A stretch of 26,719 nucleotides of DNA, from NCBI GenBank assembly GCA_016296885.1, contig JAEDHT010000026.1:1-26719 (forward strand), written 5' to 3'. The notes under the pieces were generated by a model. The model did not search any database. It was given only the letters and a program-made list of their open reading frames with translations, and was not told the origin of the DNA. This document shows positions 1 through 7,998 of the stretch, one piece after another. How positions within the stretch are numbered: the stretch's first letter is position 1; each line of letters starts with the position of its first letter. The position numbers and the translations under genes were made by a program. This DNA is from Clostridiaceae bacterium (GTDB lineage Bacteria > Bacillota > Clostridia > Oscillospirales > Acutalibacteraceae).

Positions 1-38
1 ATTTGAGTTGAATTTTCTTTTTTATTTGTCACCCATCA

Positions 39-67
39 ATTGTACCATAACAATTTTATGAAAAAAG
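39..67 (-). promoter_or_regulatory. Possible leftward promoter for a gene beyond the left edge
   Basis: Read on the minus strand, the -10 hexamer TACAAT (39-44) is preceded by TGG, giving an extended -10 (TGnTACAAT). The -35 region about 17 bases further up is a poor CTTTTT (62-67). It lies after the rmuC stop codon and points off the left edge, so its gene is not visible. The same TATGG-plus-hexamer form occurs in the yfhO promoter of this window. The weak -35 keeps the call tentative. Confidence 0.35.
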
Positions 68-116
68 CAATTTCTCCATCTTTAGTTTTGTAATACACCT
101 GCGGGCTACCTCTCTG

Positions 117-1406
117 TTATTTCACATCATCAAGCAATGCATTTGCTTCAATCTCAGGCAGTTCACTAACCGAGTTAAGCTTTCTTTGAATCTGCCTTGT
201 GCGCACTCCCACAAGTGCATCAAGCTCTTTGTTAGCTTGGTCGAGACGCTGTTGTGTAGCAGCCAGCACTCCCTCAAACTTATTAAACTCTGTTTTAACT
301 GCACCAAGCACATCCCATACCTCGGCACTTCTCTTTTGCACAGCCAGAGTGCGAAATCCCATTTGCAAGCTATTGAGCATAGCTGCCATGGTGCTCGGAC
401 CTGCTATATTCACCTTAAAATCTCTTTGAAGCTCTTCCACAAGTCCCATATTTACAACCTCACTATACAAACCCTCAAATGGCAAAAACATTATAGCAAA
501 ATCAGTTGTCTGAGGTGGGCACACATACTTAGTATAAATATCCTTGGCTTCAGAGCGCACTGTGGCTCTGAGAGATTTTTTCCTTAGAGATATCAGCTCT
601 TTATCGCCCAACTCATATGCTTCATAAAGCTGTTGATAAGTGTCTGCAGGAAACTTGCTATCTATCGGCAGATAGATAAAGCTATCGTCTGTGGCAGGTA
701 GCTTCACAGCAAACTCTACCACCTCACGACTACCCTTTTTAGTCGCTATATTCTCGCAATATTGCTCTGTAGAGAGTATTTCTTTCAGTATAGCTCCTAG
801 CTGGATCTCTCCCAAAATACCTCTTGTCTTTACATTGGACAAAATCTTTTTGAGATCGCCCACGCCCATAGCAAGACTTTGCATCTCTCCCAGTCCTTTG
901 TAAACCTGCTCTAGCCTATCGTTAACCATCTTAAATGATCCTGTGAGCTTTTCGTCAAGAGTTTTTTGAAGTTTTTCATCTACTGTCTGACGCATTTCAT
1001 CCAGCCTTTTGTTGTTGTCTTGCTGAATAAAAGCCAATCTTCTCTCTACAGAAGCCCTTATGTTATCAAGCTTTTGTTCATTTTCCAGTGAAAATGTCTT
1101 AAATCGTGCTTCCTGAGAGTTGAGCGAGTCAAGCACAGATTTTCTCAGAAGCTCCTGATTTTCTTTTATGTGTTTGTCCATATCGCCCATGCTTTGGGTG
1201 AGTGCCTGCGACATATTATTCTGGTTTTGCACCTGAACATTGCTCAAAAGCGCTATTTTGTCATTTAAATCAGACGATATTTTATCACCCAGCTCTCTGA
1301 GCTCTTTTTGTGAATTTTCAGTATTATTCTTTGAATTTGTGTTTATTATAAGCACTACCAGCAGTGCTATCACGATCAGCATCATCGCTATTAATATGTA
1401 ATCCAT
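117..1406 (-). CDS. rmuC: RmuC family DNA recombination protein
   Basis: 429 residues, the usual length for RmuC. One membrane segment at about residues 3-22 anchors the protein by its N-terminus. A long, charged, Gln/Lys/Glu-rich coiled coil follows (about 25-175). The conserved RmuC domain comes next (about 190-400), recognisable by VKTRGILGEIQLGAIL and the later PIDSKFP stretch. RmuC proteins limit sequence inversions at short inverted repeats and are thought to be nuclease-related; the biochemical activity is poorly defined, so the role is from family knowledge. The ATG is preceded by AAGGGG about 10 bases upstream. It is the last gene of a leftward unit with hemW (14-base gap) and the ydcF-like gene. 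No clear terminator is visible between its stop and the left edge. Confidence 0.93.
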   Translation of the reverse strand: MDYILIAMMLIVIALLVVLIINTNSKNNTENSQKELRELGDKISSDLNDKIALLSNVQVQNQNNMSQALTQSMGDMDKHIKENQELLRKSVLDSLNSQEARFKTFSLENEQKLDNIRASVERRLAFIQQDNNKRLDEMRQTVDEKLQKTLDEKLTGSFKMVNDRLEQVYKGLGEMQSLAMGVGDLKKILSNVKTRGILGEIQLGAILKEILSTEQYCENIATKKGSREVVEFAVKLPATDDSFIYLPIDSKFPADTYQQLYEAYELGDKELISLRKKSLRATVRSEAKDIYTKYVCPPQTTDFAIMFLPFEGLYSEVVNMGLVEELQRDFKVNIAGPSTMAAMLNSLQMGFRTLAVQKRSAEVWDVLGAVKTEFNKFEGVLAATQQRLDQANKELDALVGVRTRQIQRKLNSVSELPEIEANALLDDVK

Positions 1407-1420
1407 TTTAAGTTATCCCC

Positions 1421-2506
1421 TTAATATAATATTTCTGAAATAATATAGTTAGAAAGCAAAAATCCTTGTGTGGTCATTTTTATCCGCTCACCATCACATT
1501 CTACATAGTCGGTCAGCCTTTTGGCGTTCGCAAAATAGTGACTGGGAAGATTTTTGCCGAATCTATTGTAAAAATCCTTGTTGCTAAGTCCTTTTTTTAG
1601 CCTTAGGCGGAGCATACAGAATTCCTCTTCGTCACCGCCGTCACCATCATCTATAATTTTATCTTCATAAAAATCCTCAAATGAGCGAGGATAATAAAAT
1701 CTTCTGTCCTCAAAAAAAGAATGTGCAGAGGGTCCCACGCCAATATATTCCTCACACAGCCAATACAAATTATTGTGCTGCGACTGATAACCGGGCTTGC
1801 AAAAGTTTGATATCTCATACTGCTCATAACCCAGCTCTGCAAGTCTTTTTACAGCAAACAAGTATAACTCTGATTGCATATCCTCGTCAGGAAAATCAAA
1901 CTTATCAGCATGAGTATAAAAGGGTGTATTCTCCTCAATTTTGAGAATATATGCAGAAATATGCGTTACCTCAAGTGATGCACAATATTCTATAGAGTGG
2001 TTGAGTCCTTCTATAGTCTGCTTTGGCACTCCAAGCATTAGGTCAAGCGAAATATTCTCATATCCTGCTGACTTTGCATCTCTCACGGTCTGCTCCAGCA
2101 TTTTTGCACTGTGAAGTCTTCCGAGATATTTCAGCTCTTTGTCGTTTGATGACTGTAAGCCCATAGAAAGACGATTTATTCCGTTTTTATATAGCATTGC
2201 AAAGTCCAGCTTATCTGCTGATTCGGGATTTAGCTCTAGAGTGACCTCACAATTATGCTTTATGGCAAAATTCCTTTTTATGGCATCCATAATCTGCAAT
2301 ATGCGATCTGTGCCGAGTATACCCGGTGTGCCACCGCCAAAATAAATAGTCTGCACCTCGATGTCATGGTACTTGCCAAGATTTTTTATCACTGCTGATA
2401 TATATTTATCAGCTGATTGTTCATCAAATTTCACAGAATAAAAATCGCAATAAGGACACTTTGAGGAACAGAAAGGGATATGGATATAAAGCCCTGCTTT
2501 TTTCAA
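1421..2506 (-). CDS. hemW: HemW-type radical SAM protein (heme chaperone, formerly called HemN-like)
   Basis: 361 residues. The N-terminus GLYIHIPFCSSKCPYCDF carries the radical SAM cluster motif C13-x3-C17-x2-C20, followed by Asp-Phe. True HemN has a further Cys there, so this points to HemW rather than oxygen-independent coproporphyrinogen III oxidase. The glycine-rich YFGGGTPG SAM-binding stretch and the C-terminal HemN_C-type region are also present. HemW binds heme and delivers it to respiratory enzymes; what it does in a presumably strict anaerobe is unclear. The start codon is TTG (2504-2506), set by GGTGGTGA just upstream, because no ATG is available before the cluster motif. It lies 33 bases after the ydcF-like gene and 14 bases before rmuC, so the three are probably co-transcribed. 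Confidence 0.93.
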   Translation of the reverse strand: MKKAGLYIHIPFCSSKCPYCDFYSVKFDEQSADKYISAVIKNLGKYHDIEVQTIYFGGGTPGILGTDRILQIMDAIKRNFAIKHNCEVTLELNPESADKLDFAMLYKNGINRLSMGLQSSNDKELKYLGRLHSAKMLEQTVRDAKSAGYENISLDLMLGVPKQTIEGLNHSIEYCASLEVTHISAYILKIEENTPFYTHADKFDFPDEDMQSELYLFAVKRLAELGYEQYEISNFCKPGYQSQHNNLYWLCEEYIGVGPSAHSFFEDRRFYYPRSFEDFYEDKIIDDGDGGDEEEFCMLRLRLKKGLSNKDFYNRFGKNLPSHYFANAKRLTDYVECDGERIKMTTQGFLLSNYIISEILY

Positions 2507-2539
2507 AAATTCACCACCAGTGTATAAAGTAATACTAAT

Positions 2540-3271
2540 TTAACGATCGTTTGTTACATTACCATCGCCGTTCACCGGGATAGCATCTCCTAAAAATTCG
2601 GGTTCCGGTTTTGCGATAGTGTAGAAGAAGTCTTTGCATCGTGCAAGCACCTCTCTCAGATCTCTCTTTGTTTGTCCAAAATAAGTTCTTAAATCTGATT
2701 CACAGCCATAGGCATCTATGCCTAACTTCTCTGCCGTATATATCGCCCTGTATAAGTGATACTTCTGCGTGACAATGATTATTTTTTCAGCCTGAAAAAT
2801 CTCCTTAGCACGATACATACTCTCATATGTGGATAGTCCTGCGTGATCCATAAAGATATCTTCTGATGGCACTCCGCTTTGTATAGCATAATCTTTCATC
2901 ACGTTTACTTCATCATAGTATACGTTTTTGTGGTCACCGCTCATAAGCAGTTTGGGTGCAACACCTGCTTTATAAAGCTCGATACCTCTTATAAGTCTAT
3001 CTTCCAACATGGCGCTGGGGTTGCCATCGGAGTTCACACCACAGCCCAAAACCAGTATGCAATCAACGTCATCCTCTAAGCCATTGCTGATAATTGTATC
3101 TGCATCAAGCATACGCTTTGCAGAGCAACTTATCATATTTGCGTTTATTGCCACCACCGACAGAACACCTGCCAACAAAAACGCCACTAATATTATGAAA
3201 ATCCTTAGTGTTAATGCCCTTTTTAAAAATATCATAAAAATCATTCCTAATTTTTTGATTTTGTGTAACAC
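2540..3271 (-). CDS. SanA/YdcF-like DUF218 membrane protein
   Basis: 243 residues. An N-terminal membrane segment (about residues 22-44) is followed by an extracytoplasmic DUF218 domain. Family signatures include CILVLGCGVNSDGNPSAMLE, LLMSGDH, the Thr-x-Glu-Ser region (STYESMYRA) and IIIVTQKYHLYRAIY. SanA proteins are linked to envelope barrier function and vancomycin sensitivity in enterobacteria, while YdcF binds SAM; no enzymatic reaction is established. The start is GTG (3269-3271) with AAGGA ten bases upstream. A later ATG (residue 10) has its AGGA directly abutting and is a worse choice. It is the first gene of the unit running into hemW and rmuC. The upstream region holds no strong close promoter; a consensus leftward promoter lies about 280 bases upstream, beyond the small cysteine-rich gene. 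Confidence 0.85.
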   Translation of the reverse strand: MLHKIKKLGMIFMIFLKRALTLRIFIILVAFLLAGVLSVVAINANMISCSAKRMLDADTIISNGLEDDVDCILVLGCGVNSDGNPSAMLEDRLIRGIELYKAGVAPKLLMSGDHKNVYYDEVNVMKDYAIQSGVPSEDIFMDHAGLSTYESMYRAKEIFQAEKIIIVTQKYHLYRAIYTAEKLGIDAYGCESDLRTYFGQTKRDLREVLARCKDFFYTIAKPEPEFLGDAIPVNGDGNVTNDR

Positions 3272-3327
3272 AAAAAGCTTGTCCTTAATAAGATATTAGT
3301 GTAAAGAATGAAAGGAGGAAAACACAT

Positions 3328-3450
3328 ATGTGCAACAACATGTTTGGTGATAACTGCTGTACATGGATTATACTTCTTATAATCCTCTTCTGCTGCTGCG
3401 GTGGCAGTCGTGACAACGGTTGCTCAAGAGATTGTGGCTGCTGCGGCTAA
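3328..3450 (+). CDS. Cysteine-rich 40-residue membrane micro-protein, function unknown
   Basis: A 40-residue reading frame with an excellent ribosome binding site, AAAGGAGGA (3311-3319), eight bases before its ATG. It holds ten cysteines: C2, C10, C11, a C22-C23-C24 triplet after the hydrophobic run WIILLIILF (13-21), then C32, C36, C38 and C39. The layout is a short polar Cys-containing head, one short membrane-spanning segment, and a Gly/Cys-rich tail. That could bind metal, be acylated or form disulfides, but nothing in the sequence decides between these. A 15-bp hairpin terminator follows 30 bases after the stop, so it is a stand-alone transcript. It points away from the ydcF-like gene and is overlapped in antisense by the inferred transcript from the promoter at 3551-3579. 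I do not recognise a characterised family. Confidence 0.85.
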   Translation: MCNNMFGDNCCTWIILLIILFCCCGGSRDNGCSRDCGCCG

Positions 3451-3479
3451 TAAGCCTTAGTAAGAATCTCTAAGCTCCA

Positions 3480-3524
3480 GGTCGGGGTAATCGCACTGCG
3501 GTTATCCCGACCATTTTCCTTTTT
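3480..3524 (+). terminator. Intrinsic terminator of the cysteine-rich micro-gene
   Basis: Stem 3480-3494 pairs with 3498-3512 (GGTCGGGGTAATCGC with GCGGTTATCCCGACC, two G-T wobbles) around a three-base loop, followed by the T-rich run 3514-3524. On the minus strand the same hairpin is not followed by T residues, so it should stop rightward transcription only. Confidence 0.85.
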
Positions 3525-3550
3525 GTGCGTAATTATTATTCTACCCCATA

Positions 3551-3579
3551 ATTATATCTTTTTGTATATTTACTGTCAA
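3551..3579 (-). promoter_or_regulatory. Consensus sigma-A promoter, leftward, antisense to the cysteine-rich micro-gene
   Basis: On the minus strand, TTGACA (3574-3579), a 17-base spacer and TATAAT (3551-3556) match both hexamers perfectly. Transcription would start near 3544. It would pass over the micro-gene terminator in the non-terminating direction, run antisense through the micro-gene and reach the ydcF-like GTG start about 270 bases later. No leftward coding gene of normal size starts in between. It is therefore probably the promoter of ydcF-hemW-rmuC with a long leader, or of an antisense RNA. Confidence 0.75.
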
Positions 3580-3593
3580 CTTACCAGATGCGA

Positions 3594-3637
3594 ATAAAAA
3601 AGAGTGGACGTCATATAGGACAACCACTCTTTTTTAT
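3594..3637 (-). terminator. Intrinsic terminator of the yfhO unit (symmetric, could act both ways)
   Basis: A perfect 14-bp inverted repeat, 3594-3607 and 3624-3637 (ATAAAAAAGAGTGG and its complement), with a 16-base loop. The A and T runs at the two ends supply a U-tract in either direction. On the minus strand it lies 15 bases after the stop of the 95-residue gene, closing the yfhO - glycosyltransferase - unknown protein transcript. Confidence 0.85.
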
Positions 3638-3652
3638 GTGTAAAGCTAAATA

Positions 3653-3940
3653 TTATGCCTTGCCTGCCAATGCCCTGTCGAGCCATACTGAGGCAATATC
3701 CATTGCGAGGAAAAGACCTTCCTTCTCGCTTGCTTTTATAATCTGCTTGCGTGGTGAAAGTGTGAGGTCGGTGCTCATAAGCTGTATAGCCACTTTGTCT
3801 GCACATTCCTTGTCGCCTATCATTTTTTTAGATTTTACTGTTAGTCTTACCACATATTTATCTGACATATCACCGTAGTATAATACATCACCTGATCTTA
3901 CCAGTGGCTTTCCTCTGTATAATGGAAACTTGTCTGACAT
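3653..3940 (-). CDS. Conserved-looking 95-residue protein of unknown function
   Basis: 95 residues, no signal peptide and no membrane segment, so probably cytoplasmic. The first half (KFPLYRGKPLVRSGDVLYYG, then KYVVRLTVKSKK) looks like a small beta-rich domain; the second half is helical and ends in a predicted amphipathic helix (FLAMDIASVWLDRALAG). The start ATG has GGAGG (minus strand) at good spacing. It follows the glycosyltransferase gene by 26 bases and is closed by the terminator at 3594-3637, so it is the last gene of the yfhO unit. I do not recognise a named family. I recall similar short proteins in other Clostridia but cannot confirm this here. Its position suggests, without proving, a link to envelope glycosylation. 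Confidence 0.8.
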   Translation of the reverse strand: MSDKFPLYRGKPLVRSGDVLYYGDMSDKYVVRLTVKSKKMIGDKECADKVAIQLMSTDLTLSPRKQIIKASEKEGLFLAMDIASVWLDRALAGKA

Positions 3941-3966
3941 TATTAATTCCTCCGTTTATAAAAAAT

Positions 3967-4905
3967 CTATTTATTATCTTTTTCTGTTTCTTTTACTATA
4001 TAGATGGGGCGGTTTTTGGTTTCGAGATAGGCCTTAGCAAGATATTGACCCATGATGCCCATCACAAGTAGTTGTATACCGCCTATAAATACAACCAAGC
4101 ACGCTAAAGTAGGGAATCCTGTGACAGGATCGCCCCATATAAGGGTTTTTATAATGATAAAAAGACCATATACGCACGCCGCCAAAAACAATATAAATCC
4201 TACAACAGATGCAAGTGCTAGAGGAGCTGTGGTGAAAGCCACTATGCCCTCGATAGAATACAAAAACAGCTTCCAGAAGTTCCATTTTGTTTCACCGGCG
4301 ACACGCTCTCTGTTTACATATTCCAGCCACTTAGTTTTATAACCTACCCAACTGAATATACCTTTTGAAAATCTGTTGCGCTCGCTCATAGACAGCACCG
4401 AATCTACCATCTGTCGGGTCATCAGCCTAAAATCACGTGCACCATCCACAATCTCTACAGATGTCATCTTGTTTACAAGCTTATAGAAGCATCTTGCAAA
4501 GAAGCTTCGGATAGGCGGTTCACCCTGACGTGTGGTTCGCCTTGTGGCGGCGCAGTCATAGCCCTCTTTTGTGATCGCCTTATACATTTCGGGCAAAAGA
4601 TCGGGTGGATCCTGCATATCAGCGTCCATAATAGCCACATAATCACCACTTGATGTCTCAAGCCCTGCATACATAGCAGACTCTTTACCAAAGTTTCGTG
4701 AAAATGATATATATCTCACTCTCTCATCTTTCTTACTCAGGTCACGCAGAATATCAAGTGTAGAGTCCTTTGAGCCATCATTTACAAACACAAATTCAAA
4801 CTCACATTCAGACATTTCCTCTGCAACTCGTGTGATTTCCTTATAGAAAAATGGGAGAGCCTCCTGCTCATTATAGCAGGGTACTATAATTGTTATTCTT
4901 TTCAT
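3967..4905 (-). CDS. GT2 polyprenyl-phosphate glycosyltransferase (GtrB/CsbB-like)
   Basis: 312 residues. An N-terminal GT-A glycosyltransferase family 2 domain (about 1-215) opens with ITIIVPCYNEQEALP and has nucleotide/metal-binding motifs at VNDGSKDST (41-49) and DADMQDPP (94-101). Two C-terminal membrane helices follow (about 225-255 and 263-288). This is the layout of GtrB, CsbB and DPM1-type enzymes, which load a sugar from a nucleotide donor onto undecaprenyl phosphate at the cytoplasmic face. The gene follows yfhO by 36 bases. In Bacillus and related bacteria CsbB-type enzymes work with YfhO, the latter moving the flipped sugar onto lipoteichoic acid. A comparable two-step pathway is likely here; the sugar and acceptor cannot be read from sequence. 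Confidence 0.92.
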   Translation of the reverse strand: MKRITIIVPCYNEQEALPFFYKEITRVAEEMSECEFEFVFVNDGSKDSTLDILRDLSKKDERVRYISFSRNFGKESAMYAGLETSSGDYVAIMDADMQDPPDLLPEMYKAITKEGYDCAATRRTTRQGEPPIRSFFARCFYKLVNKMTSVEIVDGARDFRLMTRQMVDSVLSMSERNRFSKGIFSWVGYKTKWLEYVNRERVAGETKWNFWKLFLYSIEGIVAFTTAPLALASVVGFILFLAACVYGLFIIIKTLIWGDPVTGFPTLACLVVFIGGIQLLVMGIMGQYLAKAYLETKNRPIYIVKETEKDNK

Positions 4906-4941
4906 ATTTTTTCACTCCTGGTATAGTAGAGTAAGATTTTT

Positions 4942-7764
4942 TTACTCAGTAGAGTTTTTCTCTTCTTTTTTCTTTTTTATTATCTCCAATGTGCATAGTG
5001 CCACAAAAGCAAGAATAGATACGATACTGATTACAACACCGGCCTTAAATCCGGGTGGCTGATATTTTAGCTCGATAGAATGTTCACCGGCATCAAGCTC
5101 CACACCAATAAATGCATCGCAAAGTGCGGTTATCTCCTGCTCCTGTCCGTCTACAAAAAGTGTCCATCCGCCTACTTCGTATGGTATAGAAGTCCACATC
5201 ACGCCATCGGTCTTAGCATTTATAGTACCTTTAATGTTAGTATCACTGAATTCGGATATCTCCATGGTTTCGTCATTCAACAGCTCATATCCTTTTTCAA
5301 ACAATTCCTTGTCAAAGGTTGCTACATATAGTCTTAGCAAACCACTATCGCCCACAGAGAGATCAGATGTAAATGTGATAATGTCACCAGCCTTATAGTT
5401 ACCTGCGGGCCAAACATATCTTCTTGCATCTATATCAACTTCATGTGAAATGGTTTCGCTGTTTATCTTAATGCGTGTGGCGCAATCTCTAAAGTTTGCA
5501 TAGGCATACACCATGCCATCCTTTGGCACTTTATATGTGAAAGTAGCACTCTGGTTAGTGTTGCCTGCGTCGTAGGTATATTCACCTATCTTGTCACTTT
5601 CGTATGGTTCGATAGTACCAGCGGATATGGAATATGATTCCGCCTCAAACTCATTGAAGATATCTCCATCAAGACCTGTCAATCTGCGGAAAAGATCATT
5701 TTGTGTATCAAATGCATGATAGTCTTTGTAGCTGGATATCACAGCTTCTGCTATATCATCGTTTGCCATAAAGCCCAGTGGCAGATAGTAATTGTAATCA
5801 TATAGATCTACACTTTCGGTTATAGGACTGCCGTCATCATTCTTCTTCACACTCTCTGCCTCTATGGAGTCTACAAAAGTCAGATTGGTTTCATCTGCGA
5901 TATAACCATCACGCGAGATGATATGCTTAATATTGAAAAGCGATGTTACCAATGGAGAAGTCTGCATAAAGTGCCAGCTACTTCTCTTGGCTGTGATGCC
6001 TACCTTACCCATAAATCTGAGCACACGTTCATCAGAAGTAGAGGAAAACTGTGAAATTCCTCTGAAGCCATAATAAACACCATCATTCTTAGAGCTGATA
6101 TCGGTCATTTCTGTTCTATAGAAGCCTGTATCTGTATCACTCTCTGCGATATAATCTAAAGCTACCTCAGCTGCATTGAGCTTGTTAGGATAATCCATAC
6201 TTGATGTGCCTACTGTTTGCACACCTGTGTAACAGCTCATACACATCTCTATTATGATAATAATGCTCATTGCAGTCACAAAGAATCTCTGTGGCAACAG
6301 ATTTGTAGCTCTGAGAGCAATTATAAATGCATATATTACAAGTGCAACCATGCTATAAAGCACACTCTTTTGTGTGAGTGTGGCATAAGTGTCGGTGTTT
6401 GAGCCTACTGAGATAAAGCCAATTGCCACAAACAATATTGCTATAATTGCAACGGATGCCAGATTTGAGCTGGTATAGTGCTCCGACATAGAAAACGCAC
6501 GATAACCAACTATAACTATGAAGAAGCAGAATATAAATGCAAAACGATAAGGAATCTGATTAGGGAAGTGAAGACCATGCCACAAGAAATTGAGACCATT
6601 GAAATATAGGCTAAAAAACATAAATAGAACAAATATCAAGTCTACAGTCTTTTCTCTTGGGTTAATCTTAGAGTTACTGAGGAACACACCAAACAGTGCA
6701 AGCCCTGCCATACCGCTATAAATGTTTGGCAATCCCTGCATAGTAACAGGCTGATGGAATCCCAACACACTGCCTAGAATATCTATCATCGTCTTATCGT
6801 TGTATGCGGTAAACCATTCATTAAACTTTAAGGATTCGTCACTTGCTACGGTGTTTGCAAGCTGGAGATAAGATGGCAACACAATTATTGCGCTTATTCC
6901 TATTGCAATCACACTGTATATTGCTATTGAAAGCAAAGACTTGAAAAAGTCTTTTTTCTTTTCTCTGTATTTAGGTGCTTTGATCCATAGCATAAAGAAC
7001 CACAATGCTGTGAAAACACACACCATAAAGCCGATATAATAGCTGGCTATCATTGTTAATGCAAGCGAAATGATATAGAGCTTGTATTTTTTGTTGTAAA
7101 CAAGCTCATATACGCCCAATGCGACAAGTGGCAACAAAGCTACACCGTCTAGCCAAATGATATTCCAGTAATAACCCATCGTGAAGCTTGAAAACGCATA
7201 GCAACAACCAAAAGCAACAAGCGAAATATCATTTCTGCGGAATACCTTCTTTATAAACACACCCAAAAAGAGCGATGCACAAGAAAGCTTTGTCATTATT
7301 ATTACAGCTAATGCAACAGACAAATATTTTTGCGGTACAAGCACAGTAAGAAAGTTAAGTGGGCTTGCGATATAATATCCTATCATTGCAAGGAAGTTTG
7401 AACCCATACCTGTGTTCCACGAATACAGCAATGAACCGCCATTTTGCAATTTACCTTGAAGCTCCTGCAAGAATGGGAAATATTGTGCTTTAAGATCAGA
7501 ATAAAGCACAGTTCTATCACCAAACGGATAAACCTTCTGCATAAAGAAGCACACACCCATAATTATGAACGGCACTAAAAAGCATAAAATCAAAAACAGA
7601 GGATTAGAGCTTAATTTTTCGTTTAAACCCTCAACCTTTTTTCTTGGTGCATATATAGTTGTAAAAGATGACGACATCTTTCTGGCTCTCGTTGCACCGG
7701 AGCTTTCATTAGAAGCTTTAGGGTCTGCACCGCCGGAATAGCTTCTGCGTTTCTTTGTAGACAA
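4942..7764 (-). CDS. yfhO: YfhO family membrane glycosyltransferase
   Basis: 940 residues. A basic cytoplasmic head of about 50 residues precedes a dozen or so membrane helices (about 53-500). A large extracytoplasmic beta-rich domain follows (about 510-900), then one last membrane helix (about 903-925) and a Lys/Glu-rich tail. YFMQ-like early sequence, SDLKAQYFPF, the YSWNTGMGSNF stretch and RFAFIF are typical of the YfhO family (GT-C fold). Members transfer a sugar from a polyprenyl-phosphate carrier to a cell-envelope polymer such as lipoteichoic acid. The start is TTG (7762-7764) with AAAGGTG about ten bases upstream; no ATG lies near the family start. It is first in a unit with the GT2 enzyme and a 95-residue protein, driven by the promoter at 7833-7861. 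Confidence 0.93.
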   Translation of the reverse strand: MSTKKRRSYSGGADPKASNESSGATRARKMSSSFTTIYAPRKKVEGLNEKLSSNPLFLILCFLVPFIIMGVCFFMQKVYPFGDRTVLYSDLKAQYFPFLQELQGKLQNGGSLLYSWNTGMGSNFLAMIGYYIASPLNFLTVLVPQKYLSVALAVIIMTKLSCASLFLGVFIKKVFRRNDISLVAFGCCYAFSSFTMGYYWNIIWLDGVALLPLVALGVYELVYNKKYKLYIISLALTMIASYYIGFMVCVFTALWFFMLWIKAPKYREKKKDFFKSLLSIAIYSVIAIGISAIIVLPSYLQLANTVASDESLKFNEWFTAYNDKTMIDILGSVLGFHQPVTMQGLPNIYSGMAGLALFGVFLSNSKINPREKTVDLIFVLFMFFSLYFNGLNFLWHGLHFPNQIPYRFAFIFCFFIVIVGYRAFSMSEHYTSSNLASVAIIAILFVAIGFISVGSNTDTYATLTQKSVLYSMVALVIYAFIIALRATNLLPQRFFVTAMSIIIIIEMCMSCYTGVQTVGTSSMDYPNKLNAAEVALDYIAESDTDTGFYRTEMTDISSKNDGVYYGFRGISQFSSTSDERVLRFMGKVGITAKRSSWHFMQTSPLVTSLFNIKHIISRDGYIADETNLTFVDSIEAESVKKNDDGSPITESVDLYDYNYYLPLGFMANDDIAEAVISSYKDYHAFDTQNDLFRRLTGLDGDIFNEFEAESYSISAGTIEPYESDKIGEYTYDAGNTNQSATFTYKVPKDGMVYAYANFRDCATRIKINSETISHEVDIDARRYVWPAGNYKAGDIITFTSDLSVGDSGLLRLYVATFDKELFEKGYELLNDETMEISEFSDTNIKGTINAKTDGVMWTSIPYEVGGWTLFVDGQEQEITALCDAFIGVELDAGEHSIELKYQPPGFKAGVVISIVSILAFVALCTLEIIKKKKEEKNSTE

Positions 7765-7832
7765 AATTAATCACACCTTTTCAATCAAGTTTGGGAGCAA
7801 ATGACATATGCTCATACTACTAAACGTAATAA

Positions 7833-7861
7833 ATTATACCATAGTTTTCCTATCAAAACAA
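7833..7861 (-). promoter_or_regulatory. Sigma-A promoter of the yfhO unit
   Basis: Minus strand TTGTTT (7856-7861), 17-base spacer, TATAAT (7833-7838), with TGG just before the -10 (extended -10). The expected start of transcription is about 60 bases before the yfhO TTG codon. Confidence 0.75.
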
Positions 7862-7923
7862 CATCTACTTATTATTTTTTCTATTTTTTGGCTAAATATA
7901 AATATAATTATAGAAAAACAAAT

Positions 7924-7971
7924 ATAAAAAAGTGAACAGCCCCAAGGCTTTTTATCACCTCAAGACTGTTC
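7924..7971 (-). terminator. Intrinsic terminator after the LRR protein / 53-residue peptide genes
   Basis: Arms 7934-7947 and 7958-7971 form a 14-bp stem with several G-T pairs and a 10-base loop. On the minus strand it is followed by a T-run (the A residues at 7925-7931). It lies 27 bases after the stop of the 53-residue gene, which supports that gene being inside the LRR transcript. Confidence 0.8.
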
Positions 7972-7998
7972 TATATATAAGATGTATACGAAAAAAGC

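Noticed and set aside
3261..3273. The palindrome TTGTGTAACACAA over the ydcF-like start codon, as a Rex/CRP-like operator.
   Set aside because: The arms are close together (one-base centre), unlike those operators, and it overlaps the GTG start and first codons; probably chance.
3477..3521. A 14-codon leftward leader peptide frame just after the promoter at 3551-3579.
   Set aside because: The A/G-rich site is too close to its ATG, and the frame simply reads the terminator hairpin of the opposite gene.
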